64,000 bases of DNA from JTS-AC122 sp050246015 (GTDB lineage Bacteria; Planctomycetota; Phycisphaerae; Phycisphaerales; UBA1924). The number at the start of each line of letters is the position of its first letter. The stretch's first letter is position 1. The stretch spans positions 309,443-373,442 of the forward strand of contig JBFWWU010000002.1 of assembly GCA_050246015.1 (NCBI GenBank). The letters are read 5' to 3'. A program made the translations under genes and the position numbers. The notes beneath the pieces were generated by a model. The model made no database searches and was not told where the DNA came from. It saw only the letters and a list, made by a program, of their open reading frames with translations. This document shows, piece by piece, positions 17,397-26,569 of this stretch.

Positions 17397-18848
17397 CTAG
17401 TGATCCGCAGGCGCGTCATGCCCCGATGCGCCGCCGTGCTCGGCCCGCTCGGCGTGACCCGACGGGGCTTGCCCACCCGTTTCGAGGCCGGTCGGCGAGT
17501 CGCTAACGCCCGCGCTGGCGTGCACGACATCGGCTCCCAACTCGTGATTACCGAGCGCGTCACCATGCGACGGCGTGCCCGCCTCGGCGCCCGGGCCGGT
17601 GTGCCCCGCATCGTGCGATCCCGATTCCCGGGCTCCCGGCGTCGGCTTGATCGGTCCGCTGGTCATCGCCGCCAGCGCCTCGGCTTCGCCCCCGCCCGTG
17701 CGGAAGAACAGCAGATACCCCCAGATCGTCGCCGCCTGGATTCCCGTGCCGACCGCGATGATCGAGATCGCCTTGCGTACCTGCGGCGAAACCGACTGAT
17801 ACCTGCTGGCGACCGGCATGAGCGCCCGCGCCGCCAGCGTGCCCGCGCGCCCGGCCGCCCGCGCCATCGTCGGCTTGAATGATCTCCGCCAGATGGACGG
17901 CGCGGGCTTGATCGCGCCGGTCGTTTCTTCACTCGACCGGGCCTCGCTCACGGCACGGGCCGATCCGCTCGGCGGCGCCGATCCCGCTGCAGGCACGCTC
18001 GGCGCGGCGCCTCGTTCACGGGCACCCGGCGGATTCGCCGGCGCCGCGGCGACCGATTCCGCGCCGGTCGATAGCGTCGGCTCGTCGCGGGCAAGTTGCT
18101 TCGCCGCGTCCGCCGCCATCGTCGCATCTAGCGCCGCGACGCTCGCGCTGGTGGACCGCGACCCGCGCGCCGCGTTGGCCGTATTGAGTATCTCCGATGC
18201 GTCGGCAAACTCCGCCGATTCCGCGGCGTCGGCCGCGCCCTCCGCTGCTTCGGACATCGCTTCCGCGCCCGCCGCGCTCGCCGATGCGGTTTCACCCAGT
18301 TCGCCCGGTGAGTTCGTGCCCGCCGGCACGGGAACCGGCGTTGTGCGAGGTGCACCGGTACCCTCTCCGTCGGGACCGCTCATCGCCTCCACGTGGTTCA
18401 TCGCGGCCGCGTCGGTGTCCTTCGCCAAGGACTCCTCCGACAGCGGTTCGACCGAGCCGGACGCGGAGGGCCCCGCGCCGCTCGTCGAGTCGGCGGATCC
18501 GATCGCGGGCTGTGGCGCGCCAACTGTTGGATCATCCGTCCGAGCGGCCCGGTCCACCTCGGCCCGCAGTTCTTCAGATGTCGCCAGCGCCTCGTCGATC
18601 GCCCGCTCAACCCCGGGTTCAGGAGTATCGTCCCCGGCCGATGCGGACTCATCGAGGATGCTCCCCAGCGACGCCGCCGTCTCTTCGGTCTCCACCAGCG
18701 CCTGCTCGCTCGCCGTGCCTGCGGCCGGCGCGGTCGCCGTGTTCTCCTCCACAGCGGCTGACGCCGCCGATTCAGGAGGCGGCGCGATCACACCCTCGCC
18801 GGTCCCGGCGCCCTGCGGCCTCGTCTTGGCTTCAACGTCGTTCGGCAT
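17397..18848 (-). CDS. Acidic, low-complexity membrane protein with His-rich tail
   Basis: 483 residues, no family recognised. Residues 1 to about 330 are acidic and very rich in Ala, Ser, Glu and Asp, probably disordered. A short basic segment (SIWRRSFKPTMARAAGRAG) leads into one membrane helix near residues 370-390 (AISIIAVGTGIQAATIWGYLLFF). The last 75 residues are rich in His, Gly and Asp. The protein is probably anchored with the long acidic part inside and the His-rich tail outside, but orientation is a guess. The ATG at 18848 is divergent from rsmE by 114 bases. The codon bias supports a real gene despite its simple composition. Confidence 0.6.
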   Translation of the reverse strand: MPNDVEAKTRPQGAGTGEGVIAPPPESAASAAVEENTATAPAAGTASEQALVETEETAASLGSILDESASAGDDTPEPGVERAIDEALATSEELRAEVDRAARTDDPTVGAPQPAIGSADSTSGAGPSASGSVEPLSEESLAKDTDAAAMNHVEAMSGPDGEGTGAPRTTPVPVPAGTNSPGELGETASASAAGAEAMSEAAEGAADAAESAEFADASEILNTANAARGSRSTSASVAALDATMAADAAKQLARDEPTLSTGAESVAAAPANPPGARERGAAPSVPAAGSAPPSGSARAVSEARSSEETTGAIKPAPSIWRRSFKPTMARAAGRAGTLAARALMPVASRYQSVSPQVRKAISIIAVGTGIQAATIWGYLLFFRTGGGEAEALAAMTSGPIKPTPGARESGSHDAGHTGPGAEAGTPSHGDALGNHELGADVVHASAGVSDSPTGLETGGQAPSGHAERAEHGGASGHDAPADH

Positions 18849-18962
18849 CCAGCAGTACTCTGTATCGGATCGGCACGCCGCCCGATGAAGTCCTGGCCCA
18901 TCGCGACGCTTCGCGGACCGCGGCGGCCCCGATTCTCGGACCACCCCCTGTACGATCCCGCC

Positions 18963-19733
18963 ATGGACGTTGCCCACCGCATGCACGTACCCGAACTCCG
19001 CTCGCTCGGTCCGGCGGCCGGCGCGACGCTATCCGTATCGGGTGAGGAAGCCCGGCACGCTCTGCGGGTCAAACGCCTGCGCCCCTCCGAGCACGTGGAA
19101 CTCCGCGATGGCGCAGGATTCACCGTGCTGGCCCAGGTCATGGAGCCTCGCGATGGCGAACCCGGGCGCAAGAACCGCGATCCCCAGTGCGTGGTACGGG
19201 TCATCTCGGTGCGCGAGCATCCAATCCCGATGCCCCGCCTGCACGTCCGAACCGCGGTCCCAAAGGGTTCGCGTCTGGACGACATGCTCGGCGCCCTGTG
19301 CCAGGTGGGCGCGTCATCCTGGTCGCCGCTGCGTTCAGCCCGCGGCATCGTGAACCCGCGCGAAACCAGGCTCGATCGGCTCGCACGCCTCTGTGTCGAG
19401 GCTTCAAAGCAGTGCGGGCGCGCCTGGGACCTGGAACTCCACTCGCCGGCGTGGTTCGATCAGGCGCTGCGATCCGATCTTGCCAGCGCCCCGGCGGTCG
19501 TCGCCGACGCCTCCGGCGCCGCGTTCACGCTCGACCCCCGGTTCACCGGTGACCTGCACCTGTTCATCGGACCCGAAGGAGGTTGGACCCCGGACGAGTT
19601 GGCGCTGGCCCGTGACCTGGGCGCCCAGATCGTCCGTTTCGGCCCGCACGTCATGCGCATCGAGACCGCCGCCGTCGTTGCCGCCGGTGTCATGATGGGG
19701 CTCCTCACCCGTGAACATACAGTTCCCGCATGA
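18963..19733 (+). CDS. rsmE: 16S rRNA (uracil-1498-N3)-methyltransferase RsmE
   Basis: 256 residues. RsmE methylates U1498 of 16S rRNA using S-adenosylmethionine. It has an N-terminal PUA-like domain (about 15-85; LSVSGEEARHALRVKRLR) and a C-terminal SPOUT knot with the SAM-binding motifs LFIGPEGGWTPDEL (about residue 200) and MRIETAAVVAAG (about 235). The ATG at 18963 is preferred over an upstream one at 18885 because it starts the conserved domain. The stop overlaps the next gene's ATG by 4 bases. Confidence 0.92.
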   Translation: MDVAHRMHVPELRSLGPAAGATLSVSGEEARHALRVKRLRPSEHVELRDGAGFTVLAQVMEPRDGEPGRKNRDPQCVVRVISVREHPIPMPRLHVRTAVPKGSRLDDMLGALCQVGASSWSPLRSARGIVNPRETRLDRLARLCVEASKQCGRAWDLELHSPAWFDQALRSDLASAPAVVADASGAAFTLDPRFTGDLHLFIGPEGGWTPDELALARDLGAQIVRFGPHVMRIETAAVVAAGVMMGLLTREHTVPA

Positions 19734-20176
19734 CCCGCATCCTCGCGACCGTCGGCCTGCTCATCGCGTCAAACATCTTCATGACCGCCGCGTGGTACGG
19801 TCACCTCAAGTGGTTTCCATCCACGGGCAAGCGGGCCCTGGGCGCCCTGCTCGTCGTGGTCGCCTTCTCCTGGCTGCTGGCGCTTCCCGAATACTGCCTC
19901 CAGGTGCCCGCCAACCGCCTGGGTCATGCGGGCCACGGCGGGCCCTTCTCCACCCCGCAACTCAAGGTGCTCCAGGAAGCCATCACCCTCCTGGTCTTCG
20001 CGGTCTTTTCCATCATCGTGCTCGGCGAACGATTCCGATGGACCGACCTCGTCGCGTTCGCACTGATCTTCGCCGGCGTCGCCGTCTCCATGACCGGCCG
20101 GGACTCCAGTTCGAACTCGAACCTGCCGAAGGAACCTCCGGCCCCCGAAGCCCGCGTGCTGCACTCCACCGCCTGA
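19730..20176 (+). CDS. DUF486 (DMT-type) small membrane protein
   Basis: 148 residues with four predicted membrane helices, matching the DUF486 family, which belongs to the drug/metabolite transporter superfamily. Helix 1 is ILATVGLLIASNIFMTAAWYG and the conserved loop reads LPEYCLQVPANRLGH. The substrate is unknown for the family. It is coupled to rsmE by an ATGA overlap. A Ser/Pro-rich cytoplasmic tail follows the last helix. Confidence 0.85.
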   Translation: MTRILATVGLLIASNIFMTAAWYGHLKWFPSTGKRALGALLVVVAFSWLLALPEYCLQVPANRLGHAGHGGPFSTPQLKVLQEAITLLVFAVFSIIVLGERFRWTDLVAFALIFAGVAVSMTGRDSSSNSNLPKEPPAPEARVLHSTA

Positions 20177-20219
20177 CACGCCTGAGAAACCCGCCCCGGA
20201 CAACTCCCAGAGACCTCCC

Positions 20220-20687
20220 GTGCACCTCCGCCTGACTCATTCTCCTGCCCCCATGCGCTGCTCCGTCTGCGGGTACAGCCTCGTCGGCGTCGGCGCGGGT
20301 CAGGTCATCAGCGAGTGCCCGGAGTGCGGCGCGCCCTTCGATCCGGGCGACGGATCACGTCCACGCCGCTGGCCACCTACGTGGAGAATCGCCCTGGGAC
20401 TGTGCGGCGGGATGCTCCTGCTCGGCGCGCTCTTCCTGGTGGCATGGGTGGCGCGGCGCAGCGCCGGCGGGTCGTCGGAGTTCGCTAACGTGCTGATCTA
20501 CATCCTCCAGCAGTGCGTGCTCCCCATCTGGTTCTTCTCCCCGATCCTCGCCGCCGTGCTCCTGGCGCGCCGATACGCCTATCGCGGCGAACGCTGGATG
20601 GTCGGCCTGGGCCTCACGGTCGCCGGCATCGTCGGCAACACCGTCCTGGCGCTCGGCGCGATGCTCGTGGCCATCATCGCGGCGTAG
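20220..20687 (+). CDS. Zinc-ribbon membrane protein of unknown function
   Basis: 155 residues from GTG 20220 (ATG 20253 is an equally possible start). A zinc-ribbon with two Cys pairs (C14/C17 in MRCSVCGYSL and C33/C36 in CPECGAPF) is followed by three hydrophobic helices (about 56-76, 88-110 and 128-154). The architecture of a cytoplasmic zinc ribbon followed by membrane helices is common among uncharacterised planctomycete proteins. It follows the DUF486 gene by 43 bases and is probably co-transcribed. Confidence 0.65.
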   Translation: MHLRLTHSPAPMRCSVCGYSLVGVGAGQVISECPECGAPFDPGDGSRPRRWPPTWRIALGLCGGMLLLGALFLVAWVARRSAGGSSEFANVLIYILQQCVLPIWFFSPILAAVLLARRYAYRGERWMVGLGLTVAGIVGNTVLALGAMLVAIIAA

Positions 20688-20714
20688 TTCGCCCCGTCCC
20701 CTCGGTGCTCCCGA

Positions 20715-22226
20715 CTACTCGCCTCCGCCACGGGCGGCGCGGGCCGTGCGCGGCCGGGGAATCCCGAACTTGTCCATCCGCGAAAGCAGCGTCTGCGGGT
20801 TGATATCAAGTTTCGCCGCGGCCCCCCCGGCCCCGAACACCCGGTGCCCGCACGACTCGAGCGTGTGCATGATGTGCAGTCGCTGAAGTTGTTCCAGTGA
20901 CAGATCCAGCAGCACGTCGCGCAATGGTCCGGCTCCGCGATGACCGCCGCTTCCCCCGGCTCGGTCCCCCAAGGCCTCTCCCGACGTGACCGGCACGCCG
21001 GCATCCGCGATCTCGATTTCGAGTTCCGGCCCGTCCGCCAGCAGTGTCGCCCGCTCGACCGCGTTGGCCAGTTCCCTGATATTGCCAGGCCACCGGTACG
21101 CCATCACCCGCCGCAGCGACCGATCGCTCAGCGGAAGCACCGGTCGAGCCAGCCGCTTGGCGATCCGCGCGTGCAGGTGTTCAATCAGCAGGCGCAGGTC
21201 CTCGCGTCTCTCCCGCAGCGGGGGCACGTCGATCCGGAACACGTTGAGACGGTAATACAAGTCTTCACGGAACAGCCCCCGCTCGACCCGGCGCGCCAGA
21301 TCACGATGCGTCGCCGCCACCACGCGCGCATCGGTCGTCACCGTCTCCGTCCCGCCGACGCGCTCGAACGCGCCCCCCTGCAGCACGCGCAACAACTTCG
21401 CCTGTGCGGCCAGTGGCAGTTCCGCGATCTCGTCCAGAAAAATCGTCCCCCCGTCGGCCACCTCGAACTTTCCAAGTTTCCGGCGGTCGGCGCCGGTAAA
21501 TGCACCGCGTTCATGGCCAAACAACTCGGATTCGATCAACGATTCCGGCAACGCCGCGCAGTTCACGGCGACGAACGCGCCCCGCGCCCGCGGCGATTCG
21601 GCATGCACCAGCCTGGCGACCAGTTCCTTGCCCGAGCCCGTCTCACCCTGAATCAGGACCGTTGTGTCGGTTGGCGCCACCCGGCCGACCGCCGATCTTA
21701 CTCGGGAGAGCGCCGCCGACGAGCCGACCATCACCGGTTGGTCATCCGGTTCGACCAACTGAGCCTGCAACGACGTCAGCCGCGAGCGCGCGGCCTCGGA
21801 TTCCGCAAGCCTGTCCCTGAGTCGGGCTGCTTCCCCCTCGGCGGCGTGCCTGGACGACACATCGATGATCGTCGCCACGTGCGAAATATCTGCCTGCCCG
21901 GCGGGCGTCCGAATCGATACGGCGGGGCTGATCGACTCCAAGGTGACATCGACCACGACGCCAAGGTCGCTGGACGCCGGCTTCAGATTGCGGATCGTGA
22001 CCCGTTCCGCGGGGTCTTGCGGCGCGCCGAGGCGTGCGAGCCCCTCGGTGGGCCCGAAGCAACTCTCGAAGTTCGTATTGGGTCCGGGTTGGACTCGAAG
22101 CAGGCTCGACGCCGTCGGATTCTGCATCCAAACCGTGTGGTTGCGATCCAAAAGGGCGATTCCGCACGAAACCCTCACGGCAATGCGGTTCCACCAATCG
22201 GAGAAGCGGGAGTCGTCATGTGGCAT
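20715..22226 (-). CDS. Sigma-54-dependent transcriptional activator with PAS sensor
   Basis: 503 residues. The N-terminus (about 1-130) is a PAS-like sensor (GIALLDRNHTVWMQNPTA), then a coiled linker (about 128-160). The AAA+ domain (about 165-395) has Walker A GETGSGKE (194-201), the sigma-54 contact loop GAFTGA (241-246) and the Walker B segment GGTIFLDEI. A Fis-type helix-turn-helix sits at about 445-490. There is no receiver domain, so it is not a classical response regulator; the signal is likely sensed directly by the PAS domain. GAFTGA is intact, so it should activate sigma-54 RNA polymerase. ATG 22226 is preferred to an in-frame TTG at 22256. Confidence 0.9.
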   Translation of the reverse strand: MPHDDSRFSDWWNRIAVRVSCGIALLDRNHTVWMQNPTASSLLRVQPGPNTNFESCFGPTEGLARLGAPQDPAERVTIRNLKPASSDLGVVVDVTLESISPAVSIRTPAGQADISHVATIIDVSSRHAAEGEAARLRDRLAESEAARSRLTSLQAQLVEPDDQPVMVGSSAALSRVRSAVGRVAPTDTTVLIQGETGSGKELVARLVHAESPRARGAFVAVNCAALPESLIESELFGHERGAFTGADRRKLGKFEVADGGTIFLDEIAELPLAAQAKLLRVLQGGAFERVGGTETVTTDARVVAATHRDLARRVERGLFREDLYYRLNVFRIDVPPLRERREDLRLLIEHLHARIAKRLARPVLPLSDRSLRRVMAYRWPGNIRELANAVERATLLADGPELEIEIADAGVPVTSGEALGDRAGGSGGHRGAGPLRDVLLDLSLEQLQRLHIMHTLESCGHRVFGAGGAAAKLDINPQTLLSRMDKFGIPRPRTARAARGGGE

Positions 22227-22847
22227 GAGATTACTATATATCGCAATAAACTCCAAAACAACTAATATTCACAATATTGATTGTTGAATATCGTTGAAAT
22301 CAGGGAAGCACAGGCAGGGAGCGGTGTTCTTTCTCGGCCAAGGCCGAAGACGGAGGTGGCATGGCCTTTGTATTTCGCTGTGCATCCCATCAACCTCTCT
22401 CGTGGGGAAATGGGGCAAAAGCGGTGGGGAACCTGGGTCAACCGCGGCCGAAATGGCTGCGGCTGGCTTTCCGTCAGTGAGCGTCGCGTTGGCGCTCCGG
22501 AATCCGAGGGTCGGCGTGACCATGTGGGCTGGTCACTCCTCCCTCGTTTTCTTTTTTGGTACATCTGTTGTTGTGGGCACACGGGCGAAGGGGAAGGGGA
22601 GGGGAGTGGACTTCCGATACCTTGGGGGGTGCGTCCGAGTTCTCGCGGAGCGTCCGAGTTGTGCGGCGTGCAGCCCGCACGACCGTCTTGGCCGATTCGC
22701 GCGCGGGTTCAACTTTTCTTGACGATGGCGAGCAAGGGTCATGGCTTGACGATGAGCCTGCACGGACCGTGGATTTCGACTTGACAGCGCGCGCCGTGTG
22801 TACGCGAGCGGGTCCTGTTCGAGCGGGCCGAACATCGGGAAGTCGTC
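22227..22847. other. Long divergent intergenic region
   Basis: About 620 bases of mixed, partly AT-rich sequence between the divergent sigma-54 activator and the DUF1444-type gene. Short frames on both strands lack coding character and ribosome sites. A sequence at 22357-22372, TGGCATGGCCTTTGTA, resembles a -24/-12 promoter but has T where the -12 element needs C. No RNA family was recognised. Confidence 0.35.
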
Positions 22848-23648
22848 ATGGCGCGAATGCCCCACGAACCGGAAGCGTTTGCCGAACAGGTTGCACGGAT
22901 GCTCCGGCGTCTCCAGCCCGAGCACGCGATCGAACTGGTCGGCCCGCGGGAACTGGTGGTGGACGGGCGGCGGCTGGACCTGGAGAATCTCTACCGGCTG
23001 GTGAACCACGACGCGGACCGTGGGACGGAGATCGTGGAGCATTACCTGGATCAGTTATTCGCGGGTGATGCCCTGGCGCTTCAGACGGTGTCGTTTGACT
23101 TCGTGAAGCCGCGGATCATGCCGAGGATCCAGCCGGAGTCGATTTTCGAGCACCTGAATCGAAACCAGGTGGCGCATGTGCCGTACGTGAACGGGACGAT
23201 CGTGGTATTCGTGATCGACCTGCCGCAGATGACGGTGAGCATCACGACGGAGCAGATCATCCGCTGGGGCGTGACGCCGGACGAACTCGAAGCGATCGCG
23301 AAAGAGAATCTGGATCACTACGCGCCGCAGTTGGAGGTTCAGGTGGTGGAGAGCAAGGAAGGGGGACGCGCGGCGATCCTGGCGGAGCAGGATGGGTACG
23401 ACGCGGCGCGGCTGCTGCTGTCGGACCTGCACTCGCGCCTGGCGCCGCAACTGGGCGGGAACTTCTACGTGGCGACGCCGGCGCGGGACATGTTTGTCGC
23501 GCTGTCGCAGAACCCCACGCCGTTTGTTGATCGGCTGCGCGACCGAGTGTCGCAGGACTATCACCGGCTGCCGTACCCGATCACGGACGATCTGTTCTAC
23601 GTGACGCGCGACGGGGTGTGCGGGACGAAACTGGAAGAGGCGGCGTAG
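22848..23648 (+). CDS. DUF1444-type protein
   Basis: 266 residues, soluble, no signal peptide. The sequence pattern (LYRLVNHDADRGTEIVEHY, then VPYVNGTIVVFVIDLPQMTVSI and TPDELEAIAKENL) matches the DUF1444 family, whose function is unknown. GGAAG lies 6 bases before the ATG. A good terminator (23676-23705) follows the stop, so the gene is probably transcribed alone. It is divergent from the sigma-54 activator and could be one of its targets; this is only a positional suggestion. Confidence 0.75.
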   Translation: MARMPHEPEAFAEQVARMLRRLQPEHAIELVGPRELVVDGRRLDLENLYRLVNHDADRGTEIVEHYLDQLFAGDALALQTVSFDFVKPRIMPRIQPESIFEHLNRNQVAHVPYVNGTIVVFVIDLPQMTVSITTEQIIRWGVTPDELEAIAKENLDHYAPQLEVQVVESKEGGRAAILAEQDGYDAARLLLSDLHSRLAPQLGGNFYVATPARDMFVALSQNPTPFVDRLRDRVSQDYHRLPYPITDDLFYVTRDGVCGTKLEEAA

Positions 23649-23675
23649 CGGGTGGGACCGGGGATTTCTGATCGG

Positions 23676-23705
23676 CGCTCGGCCGGAGCATGGCCGGGCG
23701 TTTTT
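23676..23705 (+). terminator. Rho-independent terminator after the DUF1444-type gene
   Basis: Nine-bp GC-rich stem (23676-23684 with 23692-23700, one G-T pair), 7-base loop, then TTTTT at 23701-23705. Confidence 0.8.
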
Positions 23706-23909
23706 CTTGCGCGCCGCTGCATTTTTCGCGGAACCTTTCGAACCGGCGCGGGTCAAATAATCTTGTACGCGCTGTTGCCGTGCGGTTGTGTTGGACGGCC
23801 ATCGGCTCGGAAGTTTCTCTCCCTCGCGTTCTACCACTTGAAATATGCGTCGATGTCGCCAACTCGCTGCGTGAGCGGGTGGCGTGGTCGTCTGGTCAAG
23901 GAGGCTTCC

Positions 23910-24749
23910 ATGAAGAAGTACCTGGTGTTGTTGATTGCGCGTTCGGGTTCGATCCTCGGCGACGAGGATTCGGAACAGGTTGATGCTCAGCGGCGGTTCC
24001 TGATTGAACTGAACGCCGGGTACGTCAAGAAGATGTGGGTGCGCGAGAGCGCGGCCAGCGGCGCGATCGAGGCGTGCGTCGAGGTCTTCGCCTGGACGGC
24101 GCAGAACTTTGAGGATCGTTTCCGCGGCGGGACGTTCCATCCCAAGGTGGTGCTGGCCATGACGAGCAGCGAAGAGCCGCCGCCCGCGCCGAAAATCCCT
24201 GCCGCCCAACGTCACCGCCGCATCGACCTGCAGTGGGGGTACTCTCACTCGCAGATCAAGGAACTGCTGAAACTGGTCGCGGCGGACGCCGGGTCCACGA
24301 AGGTCGTCAACTACCAACTCCCGACGCTGTCGAACAAGCCGAGCCTGTGGGTCACGTTTCCGGATGCACTCTCGGCCCGGCAGTTCGACTGCCGCATCAA
24401 GGCGAAGATGTACCCACCCATCGTGAAAGCGGCCTCTGAGTGGGACGGGAAGCGGCCCGTGGTGGCGGACACGGAGCCGATCAACCTGCTCGTGCGTTGG
24501 GAGCGGGACGAACCGGGTCTGTGGCTGAAGTTCGTGAACGCGGCGGAACTGCACGCGATCGCGGGCGGTCTGGAATCGGCCAGGATCGACTCGGTGGGCG
24601 ATTCGCCGGAACTGCGGATCCTGAGCGCCCGCGACGTGGATGACAACGACTACTGGTCGCGACTCAGATCGGTCGCGCACGACACGGGCGCGGACATCGA
24701 GGTCAACCGAGGCGGCATCTGGATCAACGTGGAGGCGCTGCGAGAATAA
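23910..24749 (+). CDS. Cytosolic protein of unknown function
   Basis: 279 residues, not recognised. It has a textbook Shine-Dalgarno AAGGAGG (23898-23904) 5 bases before ATG 23910 and a strong terminator just after the stop, so it is a well-expressed single gene. There is no signal peptide or membrane helix. The N-terminus (MKKYLVLLIARSGSILGDED) looks like a beta strand opening an alpha/beta fold. A region near 95-115 is rich in Pro and Arg. The second half has repeated alternating strands and helices (for example NLLVRWERDEPGLWLKFVNA). No metal or nucleotide motif was found. Confidence 0.6.
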   Translation: MKKYLVLLIARSGSILGDEDSEQVDAQRRFLIELNAGYVKKMWVRESAASGAIEACVEVFAWTAQNFEDRFRGGTFHPKVVLAMTSSEEPPPAPKIPAAQRHRRIDLQWGYSHSQIKELLKLVAADAGSTKVVNYQLPTLSNKPSLWVTFPDALSARQFDCRIKAKMYPPIVKAASEWDGKRPVVADTEPINLLVRWERDEPGLWLKFVNAAELHAIAGGLESARIDSVGDSPELRILSARDVDDNDYWSRLRSVAHDTGADIEVNRGGIWINVEALRE

Positions 24750-24778
24750 GTACCGAGCGGGCGGCGTCGGTGAACGAT

Positions 24779-24815
24779 GAACACGCCGAGGAGGAGTCCT
24801 CGGCGTGTTCTTTTT
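24779..24815 (+). terminator. Strong Rho-independent terminator
   Basis: A perfect 14-bp stem (24779-24792 with 24797-24810), a 4-base loop GGAG and a TTTTT run at 24811-24815. It ends transcription of the gene at 23910-24749 before the convergent transporter gene. Confidence 0.93.
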
Positions 24816-24821
24816 CGGGCG

Positions 24822-26348
24822 CTACGGCCGCCGGGCCTTGGGCGGGGGGCTGGCGCCGGCCTCTTCCTGGGCGGTTTGGATGGGGAGGAAGTCGGGGGAC
24901 TTGCCGGCGGCCCAGGCCTTGAAGCGTGGCCAGAAGGCATCCTTGATGAGGATCTTGATGCAGGCGGCGACGGGGATGGCGAGCAGGACGCCGTAGAGCC
25001 CGGCGAGGACGCCGCCGGCGAGTGAGGCGAAGAGGATGGTGGGGGTGTCCATGTCAGTCGCCTTGCCGGCGATGAGGGGGGAGAGGACCCAGTCGTCGAG
25101 GAACTGGGCCAGGAGGTAGACGCCCAGGGGCGCGAAGAGGATCCACCACCAAGTGGCCTGCGTGGTGCTTCCGTAGCCGCTGACTCCACCGACCATGGTG
25201 GCCAGCGGCCCGCGCGAGGCGTCGAGCCAGAGGAGGAGCATGGCGACGGGGACGCCGAGGACGTGGATGAACGGGACGATGAAGAGCGCGCCGACGACGA
25301 GGCCCATGACCAGGGGCATGGGCACGCCGATGAGCCAGTACGCGACGACCATGAGCAGCCCGAGGATGGCGCAGATGGTGAGGCGGCCGCGGACGAACCC
25401 GGCGATGACGGCGTCCATCTTCTCGAGCAAGTCGAACGCCTGGGATCGTTTATCGCGTGGGATGAACTCGGCCGAGAACCGCAGGACGCCGCCCCAACTG
25501 ACGGAGAAGAAGAAAAAGAAGAAGCCGGTGAGGAAGGCGGTCATGCCGACGTTGAACACGGACAAGAGGGCGCCGATGGCGAAGCGGGCGGCGTCGGCGC
25601 CGCTGCTGATCGCCTGCTGACCGGCGGACGTGGCGATCCCCTCGGCGTTGGCGCGGATCCAGTCGATCCCTCGATCCATCATGGCGTAGAGATTGAGTTT
25701 CCACTCGCTGAACTGTGCGGGCTCGGGGGCAGTGGTTTCGGCGCCGCCGAGGGGACGGGCGCCCGCGTCGGCGGCCCGGTCGGGTTCGGGCGACGGGGCC
25801 GGCGCCGGGCCGGGGCCGGGGTCGGGAACCGGGGGTGACGGGCGCTGCTTGAACTCGTGATACGCCTCCACCTCGGCCCGGAGTTCGTTCATGTTCCGGC
25901 TGATCCAGCGCCACCCCTGGGGGAGTTCGCGGGTCGCCTCGGCGCGCTGAGCCGGCGTTTCGGCCCGGATCGACGAGATCAGCAGGCCCGTGTTCCGGGC
26001 GACGTTCCCGGCGAGGTTCGCGGTCTGCACAATTCCGAAGCCCAGCCCGATGACTAAAGGGATCACGACGACGATGATGAAGGTCGCGAGGATCCCGCCC
26101 ACCGCGATGGGCCGTGTCACGCGCCGGATGCGCGTCAGTCGCTTCACGAGCGGCTCGAAGAGGTAGGCGAGCATGAGCGCCAGGAGCATCGGCACCGTGA
26201 CAGGCCGCAGCACGTACCCCAGGTAGATGAGCCCGATCACGACGAGGATGACGAGCATGTCTCGCACCGGCTGGATATGCCACAGGTGCATGGTGCGCCA
26301 GTCGGGGGCAGGGCTCTCGCCGGGCTTGTCGGGGGGTTTGCTGGGCAT
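24822..26348 (-). CDS. AI-2E family transporter (PerM/YdbO-like)
   Basis: 508 residues with about 8 membrane helices arranged as in the AI-2E (UPF0118) family, whose members export autoinducer-2, act as Na+/H+ antiporters or have unknown substrates. Family segments include RPVTVPMLLALMLAYLFEPLVKRL near residue 50 and LVMGLVVGALFIVPFIHVLG near 360. A long hydrophilic loop (about residues 165-230) is proline-rich and unlike the usual family, which gives the protein about 130 extra residues. A Pro/Glu-rich tail follows the last helix. Starts at ATG 26348. Confidence 0.85.
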   Translation of the reverse strand: MPSKPPDKPGESPAPDWRTMHLWHIQPVRDMLVILVVIGLIYLGYVLRPVTVPMLLALMLAYLFEPLVKRLTRIRRVTRPIAVGGILATFIIVVVIPLVIGLGFGIVQTANLAGNVARNTGLLISSIRAETPAQRAEATRELPQGWRWISRNMNELRAEVEAYHEFKQRPSPPVPDPGPGPAPAPSPEPDRAADAGARPLGGAETTAPEPAQFSEWKLNLYAMMDRGIDWIRANAEGIATSAGQQAISSGADAARFAIGALLSVFNVGMTAFLTGFFFFFFSVSWGGVLRFSAEFIPRDKRSQAFDLLEKMDAVIAGFVRGRLTICAILGLLMVVAYWLIGVPMPLVMGLVVGALFIVPFIHVLGVPVAMLLLWLDASRGPLATMVGGVSGYGSTTQATWWWILFAPLGVYLLAQFLDDWVLSPLIAGKATDMDTPTILFASLAGGVLAGLYGVLLAIPVAACIKILIKDAFWPRFKAWAAGKSPDFLPIQTAQEEAGASPPPKARRP

Positions 26349-26569
26349 ACGCGGTGACTATAACCGAAGATGCCCGCGTGGGCGGAGGGCTCGTCGAGCG
26401 CGAGGCGGCGATCACGTGGCAGAAGGCTTGCGTGGACGATTGCCGGGAAAGGCCTCGCGCGGAATCGTTGCGCCGGGAGATCGAGCGACGTGTCGCGCGG
26501 TCGGCGAGGCCCTATTCTGTAGCACCGCCGCGATTCATCCGCGCGACGCTGCCACGGAGGGCACCGACC

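Noticed and set aside
22357..22372. Sigma-54-type -24/-12 promoter
   Set aside because: The -24 GG and spacing fit, but the essential GC of the -12 element reads GT; not strong enough to list as a promoter.
22281..22784. Plus-strand frame of 167 residues before the DUF1444-type gene
   Set aside because: No ribosome site, unlikely composition (rich in Gly, Arg, Trp and Cys), and in a low-GC non-coding stretch.
24690..25189. Minus-strand 179-residue frame at the end of the AI-2E transporter gene
   Set aside because: Ser/Pro/Arg-rich frame in a different phase from the transporter; a shadow.
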